The notes beneath the pieces were generated by a model, which did no database searches, had not been told where the DNA came from, and saw only the letters and a program-made list of their open reading frames with translations. A DNA stretch of 64,000 bases from Streptomyces aureoverticillatus (GTDB taxonomy: Bacteria > Actinomycetota > Actinomycetes > Streptomycetales > Streptomycetaceae): assembly GCF_014649395.1 (NCBI RefSeq), contig NZ_BMSY01000003.1, positions 620,001 through 684,000 of the forward strand, read 5' to 3'. Position 1 is the stretch's first letter; the number at the start of each line of letters is the position of its first letter. Below are positions 18,692 to 27,658 of the stretch, piece after piece. Made by a program: the position numbers and the translations under genes.

Positions 18692-18823
18692 CCAAGCGTC
18701 CTCGAATATTTTGCCCATCAGGTCGGGAACTTTGCCCGTCACCTGGTGCGGCTGGCCCGTAATCGACGGGTCGACGTCGCGTGGGTGCTCGATGACCATG
18801 CTTCGGTCCGTGGGGCCAATCAT
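18692..18823 (-). CDS. Possible small hypothetical protein (43-44 residues)
   Basis: A short ORF starting MIGPTDRSMVIEHPRDVDP and ending GKIFEDAW. About three quarters of its codons end in G or C. A weak GAGAGG lies 14 bases before the ATG. It lies in an otherwise empty 470-bp stretch of lower GC between the Fic-like and HAD genes. No family is recognised. Confidence 0.35.
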
Positions 18824-19007
18824 TGCGGTTGAAGGTAATCCTCTCGGATGTCCTTGGTCTCGCGGGCCGTTGACTCCTTTGTACTCCTGTCCTGGGGTGA
18901 GCGGAAGCCCTGGCTGCACTTCTTTACTTTTAGGTTCAAACAAGGGTGAATCGGGCGGGGCTTCCCGGCCGCCTCACGGATGTCGCCGACCGGCCGGGCC
19001 CGGGACG

Positions 19008-19832
19008 TCAGCCGGCCGCCGCGCGTCGGCGGCTGGCGAACCAGACGAGACCCGCGGTGGCCGCCGCTGCGCCGACCGCGGCGACCGCCACGAGCGCCGG
19101 ACGGGGTGGCGCGGGCAGCCGCTGCTTGAGCCGTACGGGGCGGTGGAAGTCGAGAATCGGCCACCCGCGCGCGAGGGACTCGCGGCGCAGCGCCCGGTCC
19201 GGATTGACGGCGTAGGGGTGGCCCACGGACTCGAGCATCGGCACATCCGTGATCGAGTCGCTGTACGCGAAGCAGCGCTCCAGGTCGTACCCCTCCGACT
19301 CGGCGAGCTCCCGCACGGCCTCCGCCTTGGTGGGGCCGTATGCGTAGTACTCCACCTCGCCGGTGAAGCAGCCGTCGTCGCCGACGACCATGCGCGTGGC
19401 CACCACCCGGTCCGCGCCCAGGAGTTCACCGATCGGCTCGACCACCTCTGCGCCCGAGGTGGAGACGATGACGACGTCACGGCCCGCGGTGTGGTGCTCC
19501 TCGATGAGGGAGGCCGCCTCGTCGTAGATGATGGGGTCGATCAGGTCGTGCAGCGTCTCCGCGACGATCTCCTTGACCTGCTGCACGTTCCAGCCTCGGC
19601 ACAGCGAGGACAGGTACGCGCGCATCCGTTCCATCTGGTCGTGGTCGGCGCCGCCGGCGAGGAACACGAACTGGGCGTAGGCGGTCCGCAGCACCGCCCT
19701 GCGGTTGATCAGCCCGCCTTGGTAGAACGACTTGCTGAACGTCAGAGTGCTCGACTTCGCAATGACCGTCTTGTCCAGGTCAAAGAACGCGGCTGTGCGA
19801 GGCAACGAGTGGTTTTCCACGAGGCCGAGCAT
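19008..19832 (-). CDS. HAD-superfamily (IB) phosphatase with C-terminal membrane anchor
   Basis: 274 residues. HAD motif I is FFDLDKTVIAKSS (residues about 16-28), motif II VSTSG, and motif IV YSDSITDVPML. The C-terminus has a hydrophobic segment (ALVAVAAVGAAAATAGLVWFA) followed by Arg residues, so the enzyme is probably held to the membrane with its domain inside. It is related to SerB-like IB phosphatases. The gene order HAD / 6C RNA / ssd is the same as around Rv3661-Rv3660c in Mycobacterium tuberculosis. Substrate unknown. Confidence 0.88.
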   Translation of the reverse strand: MLGLVENHSLPRTAAFFDLDKTVIAKSSTLTFSKSFYQGGLINRRAVLRTAYAQFVFLAGGADHDQMERMRAYLSSLCRGWNVQQVKEIVAETLHDLIDPIIYDEAASLIEEHHTAGRDVVIVSTSGAEVVEPIGELLGADRVVATRMVVGDDGCFTGEVEYYAYGPTKAEAVRELAESEGYDLERCFAYSDSITDVPMLESVGHPYAVNPDRALRRESLARGWPILDFHRPVRLKQRLPAPPRPALVAVAAVGAAAATAGLVWFASRRRAAAG

Positions 19833-19904
19833 AGGCGCCCACCATTCGGCGTAAGCTGAGGCGCGTGGGTTTGCCTGAGAAGGCTCTCGGGTACACCATG
19901 GAAG

Positions 19905-20022
19905 TCACGGATCGTTCGCGACCGTGCTAACCCGGTCTGGCTCCTCCCCCCCCGAGTCGGACCGAGGGGACGACCCCCGCTCTCCCCCCCGGCGGGGGTC
20001 GTCGCATGTCCGGGTGGGTTTT
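19905..20022 (+). ncRNA. 6C RNA (actinobacterial small RNA)
   Basis: Two strong hairpins with C-rich loops, the hallmark of 6C RNA. Hairpin 1 is at 19934-19963 (10-bp stem including wobbles, loop with eight C in a row). Hairpin 2 is at 19969-20003 (12-bp perfect stem, loop with seven C). A T-run follows at 20018-20022. The 5' end is estimated from TTGCCT and TACACC elements about 20-40 bp upstream. The position between the HAD and ssd genes matches the mycobacterial 6C RNA (B11), between Rv3661 and Rv3660c. B11 is reported to affect cell-division and replication genes through its C-rich loops; the Streptomyces role is inferred. Confidence 0.85.
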
Positions 20023-20355
20023 TGCTCCTCATTCCTGATCTTTTCTGATCGCCCGCGCCCTTCGTGTGCCCGAATGGTGCCGATGAACCGCGCCCAAGAT
20101 CCGTCACTGTGTGTAGCCGAGGCGCTGCGCTCTGGAAGTCGTTCGGGCCGTCACCGGTATGGGTGAAGGAGATATTCACAGGCAGCGCGTTCTCCACAGT
20201 TATTGACCAAGATCCACACGATTTCCGGGATCGCCGCACGCTTGATTCCGCTCGTGAAGTTCATGGCCGGATTCCATTGGCCGGTCTTCGCGTGGGCGGA
20301 TCCGGATGCGCAGGTGCGCATTCGAAGGACTTGCAGCGAGAGGGGGCCGGAGATC
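20023..20355. other. Leader region of the tad operon, no gene seen
   Basis: 330 bp of unusually low GC for the window, including TTTTCTGATC and ATTCACAGGC stretches. It is open in the frame of ssd from 20203, but codon use there is not Streptomyces-like. It probably contains the promoter of the pilus operon. Confidence 0.45.
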
Positions 20356-21474
20356 GTGGCTGGAGTCATTGCGTGCGACACGCCGCCGCCGTCCGAGGGG
20401 CGTGCCGGCGGACCACTGATCGTCACGGAGGACGTGGACCTGCTGGACGACCTGCTGCGGCTGTGCGCCGCGGCGGGGGCGCGGCCGGAGGTGCACCACG
20501 GCGTGCCGGAGCGCGGCGGCGGATGGGAGTCCGCCCCGCTCGTCCTCGTCGGGGACGACGCGGCGGGCCGGGTGCGCGGGGCCGCGCGGCGGCGCGGCGT
20601 CGTGCTCGTGGGGCGGGACCAGGACGATTCGGGCGTCTGGCGGCGGGCCGTGGAGATCGGCGCGGACGACGTGCTGATGCTTCCCGACGGCGAGCAGTGG
20701 CTGGTGGACCGCATCGCCGACGTCGCCGAGGGCGTGGGGCGGCCCGCTCTCACCATCGGCGTCATCGGCGGCCGAGGCGGCGCCGGGGCCTCCACACTGG
20801 CCTGCGCGCTGGCCGTGACGGCGGCGCGCGCCGAGCGGCGCACCATGCTGGTCGACGCCGACCCCCTGGGCGGCGGGCTCGACGTGATGCTCGGCGGAGA
20901 GGCCGCCGAAGGGCTGCGCTGGCCCGCCTTCGCGCAGTCGCGCGGCCGGGTCGGCGGCGGCGCCCTGGAGGAATCACTCCCGGCCCTGCACGACCTGCGC
21001 GTCCTCAGCTGGGACCGGGGCGACGCGCCCGCCATCGCGCCCGAGGCCGTGCGGGCCGTGCTCGCCGCCGCCCGCAGGCGCGGGGGAGTCGTGATCGTGG
21101 ACTTGCCGCGTCGGGTCGACGAAGCGGTGGCGGAGGCGTTGGCGCAGCTCGATCTCGGGCTGCTCGTGGTGCCGGCCGAGCTGCGCGCGGTCGCCGGGGC
21201 GCGGCGGGTCGCGTCCGCCGTGAGCATGGTGCTGCGCGATCTGCGGGTCGTGGCCACCCCCGGCCCCGGCGCACCGGGCGGCGACAGGCTGGACGCGGAC
21301 GAGGTGGCCCGGCTGCTCGGCCTCCCGCTCGTCGGCGAACTGCCCTGGGAACACGGCCTCCTGGCGGCCCAGAGCGGCGGACGGCCGCCCGGTGGCTCGG
21401 CCCGCGGGTCTCTCGCCCGCTTCTGCGCCGCCTTCTGGGAGCGGCTCCCGGCCGAGGCCGGAGGGGGCGTATGA
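20356..21474 (+). CDS. Septum-site-determining-like / CpaE-type ATPase (Ssd)
   Basis: 372 residues from a GTG at 20356 (VAGVIACDTPPP), preceded by a GGAG-containing site. It has a receiver-like N-terminal half (LLVGRDQDDSGVW region) and a MinD/ParA ATPase half with GGRGGAGASTLAC as the P-loop, where Ser/Ala replace part of the usual KGGxGKT, and VDADPLGGGLD as switch. It is the first gene of a tad cluster. In M. tuberculosis the homologue Rv3660c is called Ssd. Here it most likely positions the pilus machine (CpaE/TadZ role). Confidence 0.85.
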   Translation: MAGVIACDTPPPSEGRAGGPLIVTEDVDLLDDLLRLCAAAGARPEVHHGVPERGGGWESAPLVLVGDDAAGRVRGAARRRGVVLVGRDQDDSGVWRRAVEIGADDVLMLPDGEQWLVDRIADVAEGVGRPALTIGVIGGRGGAGASTLACALAVTAARAERRTMLVDADPLGGGLDVMLGGEAAEGLRWPAFAQSRGRVGGGALEESLPALHDLRVLSWDRGDAPAIAPEAVRAVLAAARRRGGVVIVDLPRRVDEAVAEALAQLDLGLLVVPAELRAVAGARRVASAVSMVLRDLRVVATPGPGAPGGDRLDADEVARLLGLPLVGELPWEHGLLAAQSGGRPPGGSARGSLARFCAAFWERLPAEAGGGV

Positions 21475-22640
21475 GCGCGGTCGTGGGCGCCCGGATGCTC
21501 GACGGAGTGCGGCAGTGGCTCGCGGCCAACGGCACGGAGCCCACTCCGGCGCGCGTCGCCGAGGCGCTGCGGGCGCAGGGCCGGGTCCTCGGGGACACCG
21601 AAGTCCTCGGTGCCGCCGAGCAGTTGCGCTCGGAGCTGGTGGGCGCGGGCCCGCTGGAGCCGCTGCTCGCCGATCCGTCGGTGACCGACGTGCTGGTGTC
21701 CGCACCGGACCGCGTGTGGGTGGACCGCGGCGGCGGCCTGGAGCTCACGGGCGTGTCGTTCAGGGACTCGGCGGCCGTGCGGCGCCTCGCCCAGCGGCTC
21801 GCGGCCGTGGCCGGCCGGCGCCTGGACGACGCGCGGCCCTGGGCGGACGCCCGGCTGCCGGACGGCACCCGCCTGCACGCGGTGCTGCCCCCGGTCGCCG
21901 TCGGCTCCACGTATCTGTCGCTGCGGGTCGTGCGGCCGCGAGCCTTCACGCTCGCGGAGCTCGTCGCGGCGGGCACGGTGCCGCCCGGGGGCGAGCGGGT
22001 GCTGCGCCGACTGCTCGACGCCCGCCTCTCGTACCTCATCAGCGGCGGCACGGGCAGCGGCAAGACGACGCTCCTGAGCACCCTGCTCGGCCTGGTCGGG
22101 CCCAAGGAGCGGATCGTCCTGGCCGAGGACTCCGCCGAGCTGCGCCCCGACCACCCGCACGTGGTCCGGCTGGAGGCCAGACCCGCGAACCAGGAGGGTG
22201 TGGGCTTCGTCGGCCTTGACGACCTGGTGCGCCAAGCGCTGCGGATGCGCCCCGACCGGCTGGTGGTGGGCGAGGTGCGCGGCGCCGAGGTGGTGCACCT
22301 GCTGGCCGCGCTGAACACGGGCCACGAGGGCGGCTGCGGCACGGTGCACGCGAACGCCGCCGCGGACGTGCCCGCCCGCCTGGAGGCGCTGGGCACGGCT
22401 GCCGGGCTCGACCGGGCGGCGCTGCACAGCCAGCTCGCGGCCGCCCTGTCGGTGGTGCTCCATCTCGCCCGTGACCGGGCGGGGCGGCGCCGGATCGCCG
22501 AGGTGCAGGTGCTGGAGCGCGGCCCTTCCGGGCTGGTGACGACCGTGCCCGCGTTGCGCTGGGGCGAGCGGGGCTTCGTCCAGGAGCGCGGCTGGCCACG
22601 GCTGAGCGCACTGCTCGGGAGCCGGGGTGAGGAGCCGTGA
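21471..22640 (+). CDS. tadA: TadA/CpaF-family pilus assembly ATPase
   Basis: 389 residues; its ATG overlaps the ssd stop (ATGA). Walker A is SGGTGSGKTTLLS (about residue 190), then the Asp box LAEDSAEL, Walker B region LVVGEVRGAEV, and His-box GTVHANAA. It is the hexameric motor that powers Flp/Tad pilus assembly from the cytoplasmic face. The next gene overlaps it by four bases, so the operon is tightly coupled. Confidence 0.93.
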   Translation: MSAVVGARMLDGVRQWLAANGTEPTPARVAEALRAQGRVLGDTEVLGAAEQLRSELVGAGPLEPLLADPSVTDVLVSAPDRVWVDRGGGLELTGVSFRDSAAVRRLAQRLAAVAGRRLDDARPWADARLPDGTRLHAVLPPVAVGSTYLSLRVVRPRAFTLAELVAAGTVPPGGERVLRRLLDARLSYLISGGTGSGKTTLLSTLLGLVGPKERIVLAEDSAELRPDHPHVVRLEARPANQEGVGFVGLDDLVRQALRMRPDRLVVGEVRGAEVVHLLAALNTGHEGGCGTVHANAAADVPARLEALGTAAGLDRAALHSQLAAALSVVLHLARDRAGRRRIAEVQVLERGPSGLVTTVPALRWGERGFVQERGWPRLSALLGSRGEEP

Positions 22641-23503
22641 GCGCGATGACGGCGTGCGGCGCCGCCCTGTGCGCGGGTGGGTCGGTGTGGCTGCTCGGCG
22701 GGCGCGCGCGGGCCGCCCGGGGGCTGAAGCGGGCGCGGGCACTCCTCGCGGCGGACGGCACGGCGAAGGCGCCCTGGTGGCCGCGGGCGCTCATGCGGGT
22801 GCGCGGGCGTGTGGGGTACGAGGCCTGGCTCCTGGTGGCCGGGGCGGTCGTGGCGCTGCTGGGGGAGTCCTTCCTGCCGCTTGTCGCGGGGGCGGTCGGC
22901 GTTCCCCTCGCCGGGCGGGTGCGACGGGCCCGGGAGGCGCGCCGCGAGCGGCTGCGACGGGCCGACGCGGTCATCGCGCTGTGCGGGGCGCTCGCCGGTG
23001 AGGTGCGGGCGGGGCGGCAGCCCGGGCAGGCGCTGCGGACGGCCGCGGAGACCGGTGAGGGGGCCGGTCGGGGGCTCGGCGGGGCGCGGACCGGGGTGCT
23101 CGCGGCTGCGCGGTTCGGCGGGGATGTGCCCGCTGCGCTGCGTGAGGCGGCACGGGATCCGGGTGCCGAAGGGCTCCTCGGGCTCACGGCGTGCTGGCGG
23201 GTCGCGGTGGACCGGGGCGCCGGACTCGCGGCGGGCCTGGACCGCCTCGAAGCGGCGCTGCGCGCGGAGCGGGATCAACGGGCCGACCTGCGCGCCCAGT
23301 TGGCCGGCGCCCGGTCGACGGCCTTGATGCTCGCCGGGCTTCCCCTCCTCGGCCTGCTGATGGGCGCCGCCCTCGGGGCCGACCCGCTGCGGGTGCTGTT
23401 CCACACCGGAGCGGGCCTGGGGTGCCTGCTGGTGGGCGGATTGCTGGAGGGCGCGGGCGTGTGGTGGGCGCTGTGGATCGTACGGAAGGCGGAGGGGCGA
23501 TGA
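22637..23503 (+). CDS. TadB-like pilus platform protein (type II secretion F domain)
   Basis: 288 residues from a GTG overlapping the tadA stop (GTGA). Hydrophobic segments lie at the N-terminus, around residues 75-100 and in the last 60 residues. Between them is the helical T2SSF domain (FGGDVPAALREAARDPGAEG). It forms the inner-membrane platform with the next gene. The family usually has the same layout and length. Confidence 0.88.
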   Translation: MSAMTACGAALCAGGSVWLLGGRARAARGLKRARALLAADGTAKAPWWPRALMRVRGRVGYEAWLLVAGAVVALLGESFLPLVAGAVGVPLAGRVRRAREARRERLRRADAVIALCGALAGEVRAGRQPGQALRTAAETGEGAGRGLGGARTGVLAAARFGGDVPAALREAARDPGAEGLLGLTACWRVAVDRGAGLAAGLDRLEAALRAERDQRADLRAQLAGARSTALMLAGLPLLGLLMGAALGADPLRVLFHTGAGLGCLLVGGLLEGAGVWWALWIVRKAEGR

Positions 23504-24387
23504 GAGGCGAGTTCGTCGGCCTGCTGGCTGTGTCCGGCCCGTATGGCGGCGTCGGAGTTTTCCACAGGCTGGGGGTGGCCGTGTGGTCGGCGGTGGCTCT
23601 GGTGTGGCTGGTGCTGACGGTGGCGGCGGCACGGCGTGAACGGATCGCGGGGCGGCGGGTCTTGGCCGTGCTGGGTGCCGGAGGACGGCCGGGGCGATCG
23701 TGGGGACTGGGGCGCGGCGGCGGGGCCGGGGAGTCCGGGGAGCGGTGCCGGTTCAGGCGGTGGGGAGGTGTGCTGTCCGGGCGACGGGAGCTCGTGCGGA
23801 AGTGGCTGGCGGTCGCCGGGGTGGTGGGCGCCGGGTGGGCGCTGGTCGGCGGGGTCACGGGATGCGTGCTCGGCGTGGTCGCCGGGTGCTGTGTGTGGCG
23901 GATGCGGCCGGGCGGCGACCGCGCCGAGGAAGCCGACGCGGCCCGCGCCGAACAGCAACTCCCGCTGGCGGCCGACCTGGTGGCGGCCTGCGTGGCCGCC
24001 GGGGCCGGGCCCGTCGTGGCGGCACAGGCCGTCGGCGAGTCCCTGGGAGGCCCCCTCGGGCAGCGGCTCGCCTGGGGTGCCGCCCAGATGCGGCTCGGTG
24101 GCGCACCGGCCGACGCCTGGCGGCAGGTCGGTGAGATACCGGGCGCCGACGGGCTGGCCCGCCTCCTCGAGCAGGCCGCCGAGTCCGGTGCGCCCGCGGC
24201 CGACCCCGTCGCCCGGCTCGCGGCGGACTGCCGCGCAGAACAGGGCCGCAGGGCGACGGCCAGGGCCCGGCGCGCCGCCGTCCTGATGGCGGCGCCGGTG
24301 GGGCTGTGCTTTCTGCCCGCGTTCGTCGCGGTCGGGGTGCTGCCCGTGGTGATCGGGCTGGCCGGGGGCCTGATGGGTGGGAGGTGA
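23500..24387 (+). CDS. TadC-like pilus platform protein (type II secretion F domain)
   Basis: 295 residues, ATG at 23500 overlapping the tadB stop (ATGA), with GGAGGGG before it. Membrane segments lie at about residues 20-40, 100-130 and at the C-terminus. The central T2SSF part contains QLPLAADLVAACVAAGAGP and LEQAAESGAPAADPVARLA. It pairs with TadB. A 217-bp gap without another gene follows before the pilin gene. Confidence 0.88.
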   Translation: MRGEFVGLLAVSGPYGGVGVFHRLGVAVWSAVALVWLVLTVAAARRERIAGRRVLAVLGAGGRPGRSWGLGRGGGAGESGERCRFRRWGGVLSGRRELVRKWLAVAGVVGAGWALVGGVTGCVLGVVAGCCVWRMRPGGDRAEEADAARAEQQLPLAADLVAACVAAGAGPVVAAQAVGESLGGPLGQRLAWGAAQMRLGGAPADAWRQVGEIPGADGLARLLEQAAESGAPAADPVARLAADCRAEQGRRATARARRAAVLMAAPVGLCFLPAFVAVGVLPVVIGLAGGLMGGR

Positions 24388-24604
24388 GGGGGTCCGCTGG
24401 GTCCGCTGGGCCGGGGTGGGGTGCGCGGTGGGCCTGGCCCGGGAAGTGGTGGGCCCTGCCCGGGAAGTGAGGTCGGCCGGGCGAAATGTCGTACGGCTGG
24501 CAGGACACCGAGAGTGCCTGCCGAGGGCGCCTGGGTCGCTCCGGCCGGCCAGCCCTGAGCAACCAATTCTGAACGATCAACTGTGACCAACTGACGGAAA
24601 TTTC

Positions 24605-24910
24605 ATGGGGGTTGACATGTGGGGACAGGTGCGTGCGCGGGCACGGCTGTACGTGGCGTGGGTGACGTGGTGGATGCGGTGGGAGCGTCCGGGGCGGACC
24701 GGGCGTGCGGGGCGGCTCGCGCCCCGGGTGTGGACGGCGCGTCAGATGCGTGGGGTCGCGAGGGACGCCGGAATGGTGACGTCCGAGTACGCCATGGGTC
24801 TGATCGCGACGGTGGCGTTCGCCGGGCTGCTCTTCAAGGTCGTGACGAGTGGCCCGGTCAAGGCGGCTCTGCAGGCGGTGGTGGAGAGTGCGCTGGATGT
24901 CCGGTTCTGA
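24605..24910 (+). CDS. DUF4244 Flp-pilin-like protein
   Basis: 101 residues. A long Arg/Trp-rich N-terminus ends in a prepilin-like cleavage motif, AG|MVTSEY, with Glu at +5, followed by the hydrophobic helix AMGLIATVAFAGLLFKVV. This is the layout of a Flp-type major pilin, and the DUF4244 family sits at this place in actinobacterial tad clusters. The pre-sequence is longer than in classical Flp (about 57 residues). No prepilin peptidase gene is in the window. The next gene overlaps its 3' end by 14 bp. Confidence 0.85.
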   Translation: MGVDMWGQVRARARLYVAWVTWWMRWERPGRTGRAGRLAPRVWTARQMRGVARDAGMVTSEYAMGLIATVAFAGLLFKVVTSGPVKAALQAVVESALDVRF

Positions 24911-25277
24911 GGGGCGCCGGGCCCGGCGTGACGGCGGGTACGTGACGGCCGAGGCGGCGGTGGTGCTGCCGACGCTGGTGCTGTTCACGATGGCGCTCGT
25001 GTGGGCCCTGCTGGCCGCGTCCGCGCAGATCCAGTGCGTGGACGCGGCCCGGGCCGGGGCCCGCGCGATGGCCCGCCAGGACCCTCCGGGCACGGCGGTC
25101 GCGGCGGCCCGGCAGGCGGCTCCGCGCGGCGCGAGCGTGGCGGTGAGCCGGGACGGTGACCTGGTCCGGGTGGAGGTCGTGGCGCGGTCGCCGGGCCCGC
25201 GGGCGCTGGGGCTCGGGCTGCGGCTGAGGGCGGAGGCCGTGGCGATGGCTGAGGAGACGGTGGCGGTGGGGACATGA
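24897..25277 (+). CDS. TadE-like minor pseudopilin
   Basis: 126 residues from an ATG at 24897 inside the end of the pilin gene, with GGAGAG upstream. The motif DGG|YVTAEAAVVLP has a Gly cleavage site and Glu at +5, then one hydrophobic helix (LVLFTMALVWALLAASA). The rest is a small extracytoplasmic domain (CVDAARAGARAMAR). It is probably processed by the same peptidase as the pilin. It overlaps the next gene by four bases (ATGA). Confidence 0.88.
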   Translation: MSGSEGRRARRDGGYVTAEAAVVLPTLVLFTMALVWALLAASAQIQCVDAARAGARAMARQDPPGTAVAAARQAAPRGASVAVSRDGDLVRVEVVARSPGPRALGLGLRLRAEAVAMAEETVAVGT

Positions 25278-27658
25278 GGGGCGGTGACGCGGACGGCGTG
25301 CGGGTGGGGCCGGGGCAGGTAGGTGCGCGTGGGCGCGGGGTGCGGGCGGACCGGGGTGCGGCCACGGTCTGGGCCGTGGTGGCGATGGCCGTGCTGTGTG
25401 CGGTCACGGGGGCCGTGCTGGCGATGGGGCAGGTGATGGTGGCCCGTCACCGTGCGGGTGGCGCGGCCGACCTGGCGGCCTTGGCCGCGGCGGACCACTG
25501 GACGGAGGGGCGTGCGGGGGCGTGCGCCCGGGCCGAGCGGGTGGCGCGGGCACAGGGCACACGGATCGTGCGGTGCGCGGTGGCGGGGGAGGTGTCGGAG
25601 GTCACGGCGGCGGCGGAGTTCGGGCCGTTCGTGACGGAGGTTCGGTCGCGGGCGGGGCCTGTGGGTTCTGCGGGGCCTGTGGGTTCTGCGGGGCCTGTGG
25701 GTTCTGCGGGGCCTGTGGGTTCTGCGGGGCCTGTGGGTTCTGCGGGGCCTGTGGGTTCTGCGGGGCCTGTGGGTTCTGCGGGGCCTGCAGGGTCTGCGGG
25801 TTCTGCGGGGCCTGCGGGCTCTGCGGGTTCTGAGGAGCCTGCGTGGTCTAAGGGGTCTGCGGATCCTTCGTCGTCTAAGAGGTCTGCGGGGTCTTCCGGC
25901 CCTGAGGGGTCTGCAGGCCCTGAGAGATCAGAGGGGTATGAGAGGTCCACGAGGTCTGAGAGGCCGACGGGGCCTGCCAGGTCGGCGGGACCTGCGAGGT
26001 CAGCGGGGCCAGGGGGGCCAGAGGGGCCTGCGGAGTCCGCAGGGCCTTCGGGTTCCGCCCGGCCCATGGCGCCGGCCCACGCCCCCGGCATGGGGGGCTC
26101 AGCTCGTGGGGGCGTCCTTCAGGAGGGTGGTGAGGAGGCGCACCGCGCCGCGCTTGTGCAGCGGATCGTTGCCGTTGCCGCACTTGGGGGACTGGATGCA
26201 GGAGGGGCAGCCGGCCTCGCACTCGCAGGAGGCGATGGCCTCGCGGGTGGCGGTGAGCCAGGGGCGGGCGGTGTGGAAGGCGCGCTCGGCGAATCCGGCG
26301 CCGCCGGGGTGGCCGTCGTACACGAAGACCGTCGGCAGCAGCGTGTCCGGGTGGAGGGGTACCGAGACGCCGCCGATGTCCCAGCGGTCGCAGGTCGCGA
26401 AGAGGGGCAGCATGCCGATGGAGGCGTGCTCGGCGGCGTGCAGGGCGCCGCCGAGGATCTCCGGGTTGACGCGGGCGGCGTCGAGCTGATCCTCGGTGAC
26501 CGTCCACCAGACCGCGCGGGTGCGCAGCGTGCGGGGCGGCAGGTCCAGCTTGGTCTCGCCGAGCACCTCGCCGGTGATGAGCTTGCGGCGCAGGAAGGAC
26601 ACGACCTGGTTGGTGACCTCGACGGAGCCGTAGCAGAGGCGGCCGGGGCCCCAGGGGATCTCGGTGTCGGTCTCGAGGACGGAGATGGCGGTGGTGTCGC
26701 GGGCGGTGGTCGAGTACGGCGGGACGGCCTCCTCGACGAGGGCGACCGAGTCGTCCAGGTCCAGGCGCCGGACGAGATACGTGCGGCCCTGGTGGAGGTG
26801 GACCGCGCCCTCGTGGACGGACGTGTGCGCGGCGGAGGCGTCGACGGTGCCGAGCAGCCTGCCGGTGCCCTCCTCGACGACCTGTACGGGCCTGCCGCCC
26901 TCGCCGCGGATGTCCGTGAGGTCGGCGGCCCGCTCACGGCGGGTCCAGTGCCAGGCCTTCGTGCGCCGGCGCAGCAGCTTCGCGGCCTCGAGCTGGGGGA
27001 GCAGTTCCCCGGTGGCCGGGCCGAAGAGCTTGAAGTCGGCTTCGGTGAGCGGGAGTTCCGCGGCGGCGGCGCAGAGGTGGGGCGCGAGGACGTACGGGTT
27101 GTCGGGGTCGAGGACGGTCGACTCGACGGGCTGGTCGAAGAGGGCCTCGGGGTGGTGGACGAGATACGTGTCCAGCGGGTCGTCGCGGGCGATGAGCACC
27201 GCGAGCGCGCCCTGGCCGGAGCGCCCGGCGCGGCCGGCCTGCTGCCAGAGGGAGGCGCGGGTGCCGGGGTAGCCGGCGATGAGGACGGCGTCCAGGCCGG
27301 ATACGTCGACGCCGAGTTCGAGGGCGGTGGTGGCCGCGAGGCCGAGGAGTTCGCCGGAGTGCAGGGCCTGCTCCAGGGCGCGGCGTTCTTCGGGGAGATA
27401 GCCGCCGCGGTAGGCGGCCACGCGCCGGGCCAGGGAGCGGTCCACCTCGGCGAGGCGTTCCTGGGCGATGACGGAGATCAGTTCGGCGCCGCGCCGGGAG
27501 CGTACGAAGGCGACGGAGCGGACGCCCTGGACGGCCAGGTCGGTCAGCAGGTCGGCGGTCTCGGCGGTGGCGGTGCGGCGGACCGGGGCGCCCTTCTCGC
27601 CGTGCAGCTCGGTGAGCGGCGGCTCCCAGAGGGCGAAGACGACCTCGCCGCGGGGTGA
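25274..27658 (+). CDS. TadG/Rv3654c-like protein with collagen-like repeat tail and no nearby stop codon
   Basis: The first 127 codons are a normal Rv3654c-family protein: [21 protein letters not shown] (membrane helix near residue 28), then [19 protein letters not shown]. Relatives are expected to end soon after VRSRAGP. Here the gene continues into seven perfect 18-bp repeats coding (GPVGSA)n, a Gly-X-Y collagen-like pattern, then a degenerate Gly/Ser/Pro/Glu-rich tail to about 26090. The frame then stays open to 27658, antisense to the helicase gene. Only the first part is well supported; the real end is unknown. The antisense 520 residues are probably not a real domain. Confidence 0.55.
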   Translation: MRGGDADGVRVGPGQVGARGRGVRADRGAATVWAVVAMAVLCAVTGAVLAMGQVMVARHRAGGAADLAALAAADHWTEGRAGACARAERVARAQGTRIVRCAVAGEVSEVTAAAEFGPFVTEVRSRAGPVGSAGPVGSAGPVGSAGPVGSAGPVGSAGPVGSAGPVGSAGPAGSAGSAGPAGSAGSEEPAWSKGSADPSSSKRSAGSSGPEGSAGPERSEGYERSTRSERPTGPARSAGPARSAGPGGPEGPAESAGPSGSARPMAPAHAPGMGGSARGGVLQEGGEEAHRAALVQRIVAVAALGGLDAGGAAGLALAGGDGLAGGGEPGAGGVEGALGESGAAGVAVVHEDRRQQRVRVEGYRDAADVPAVAGREEGQHADGGVLGGVQGAAEDLRVDAGGVELILGDRPPDRAGAQRAGRQVQLGLAEHLAGDELAAQEGHDLVGDLDGAVAEAAGAPGDLGVGLEDGDGGGVAGGGRVRRDGLLDEGDRVVQVQAPDEIRAALVEVDRALVDGRVRGGGVDGAEQPAGALLDDLYGPAALAADVREVGGPLTAGPVPGLRAPAQQLRGLELGEQFPGGRAEELEVGFGEREFRGGGAEVGREDVRVVGVEDGRLDGLVEEGLGVVDEIRVQRVVAGDEHRERALAGAPGAAGLLPEGGAGAGVAGDEDGVQAGYVDAEFEGGGGREAEEFAGVQGLLQGAAFFGEIAAAVGGHAPGQGAVHLGEAFLGDDGDQFGAAPGAYEGDGADALDGQVGQQVGGLGGGGAADRGALLAVQLGERRLPEGEDDLAAG
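25655..25780. repeat. Seven perfect 18-bp tandem repeats
   Basis: The unit GGGCCTGTGGGTTCTGCG occurs seven times in a row without mismatch, and degenerate copies run on to about 25830. In the TadG-like frame each unit codes GPVGSA. A looser low-complexity region built from TCTGCGGGG-like words extends to about 26060. Confidence 0.95.

Noticed and set aside
25396..25833. 145-codon ORF coding ACGFCG repeats
   Set aside because: Another frame of the 18-bp repeats; the frame starting at 25274 has the family domain.
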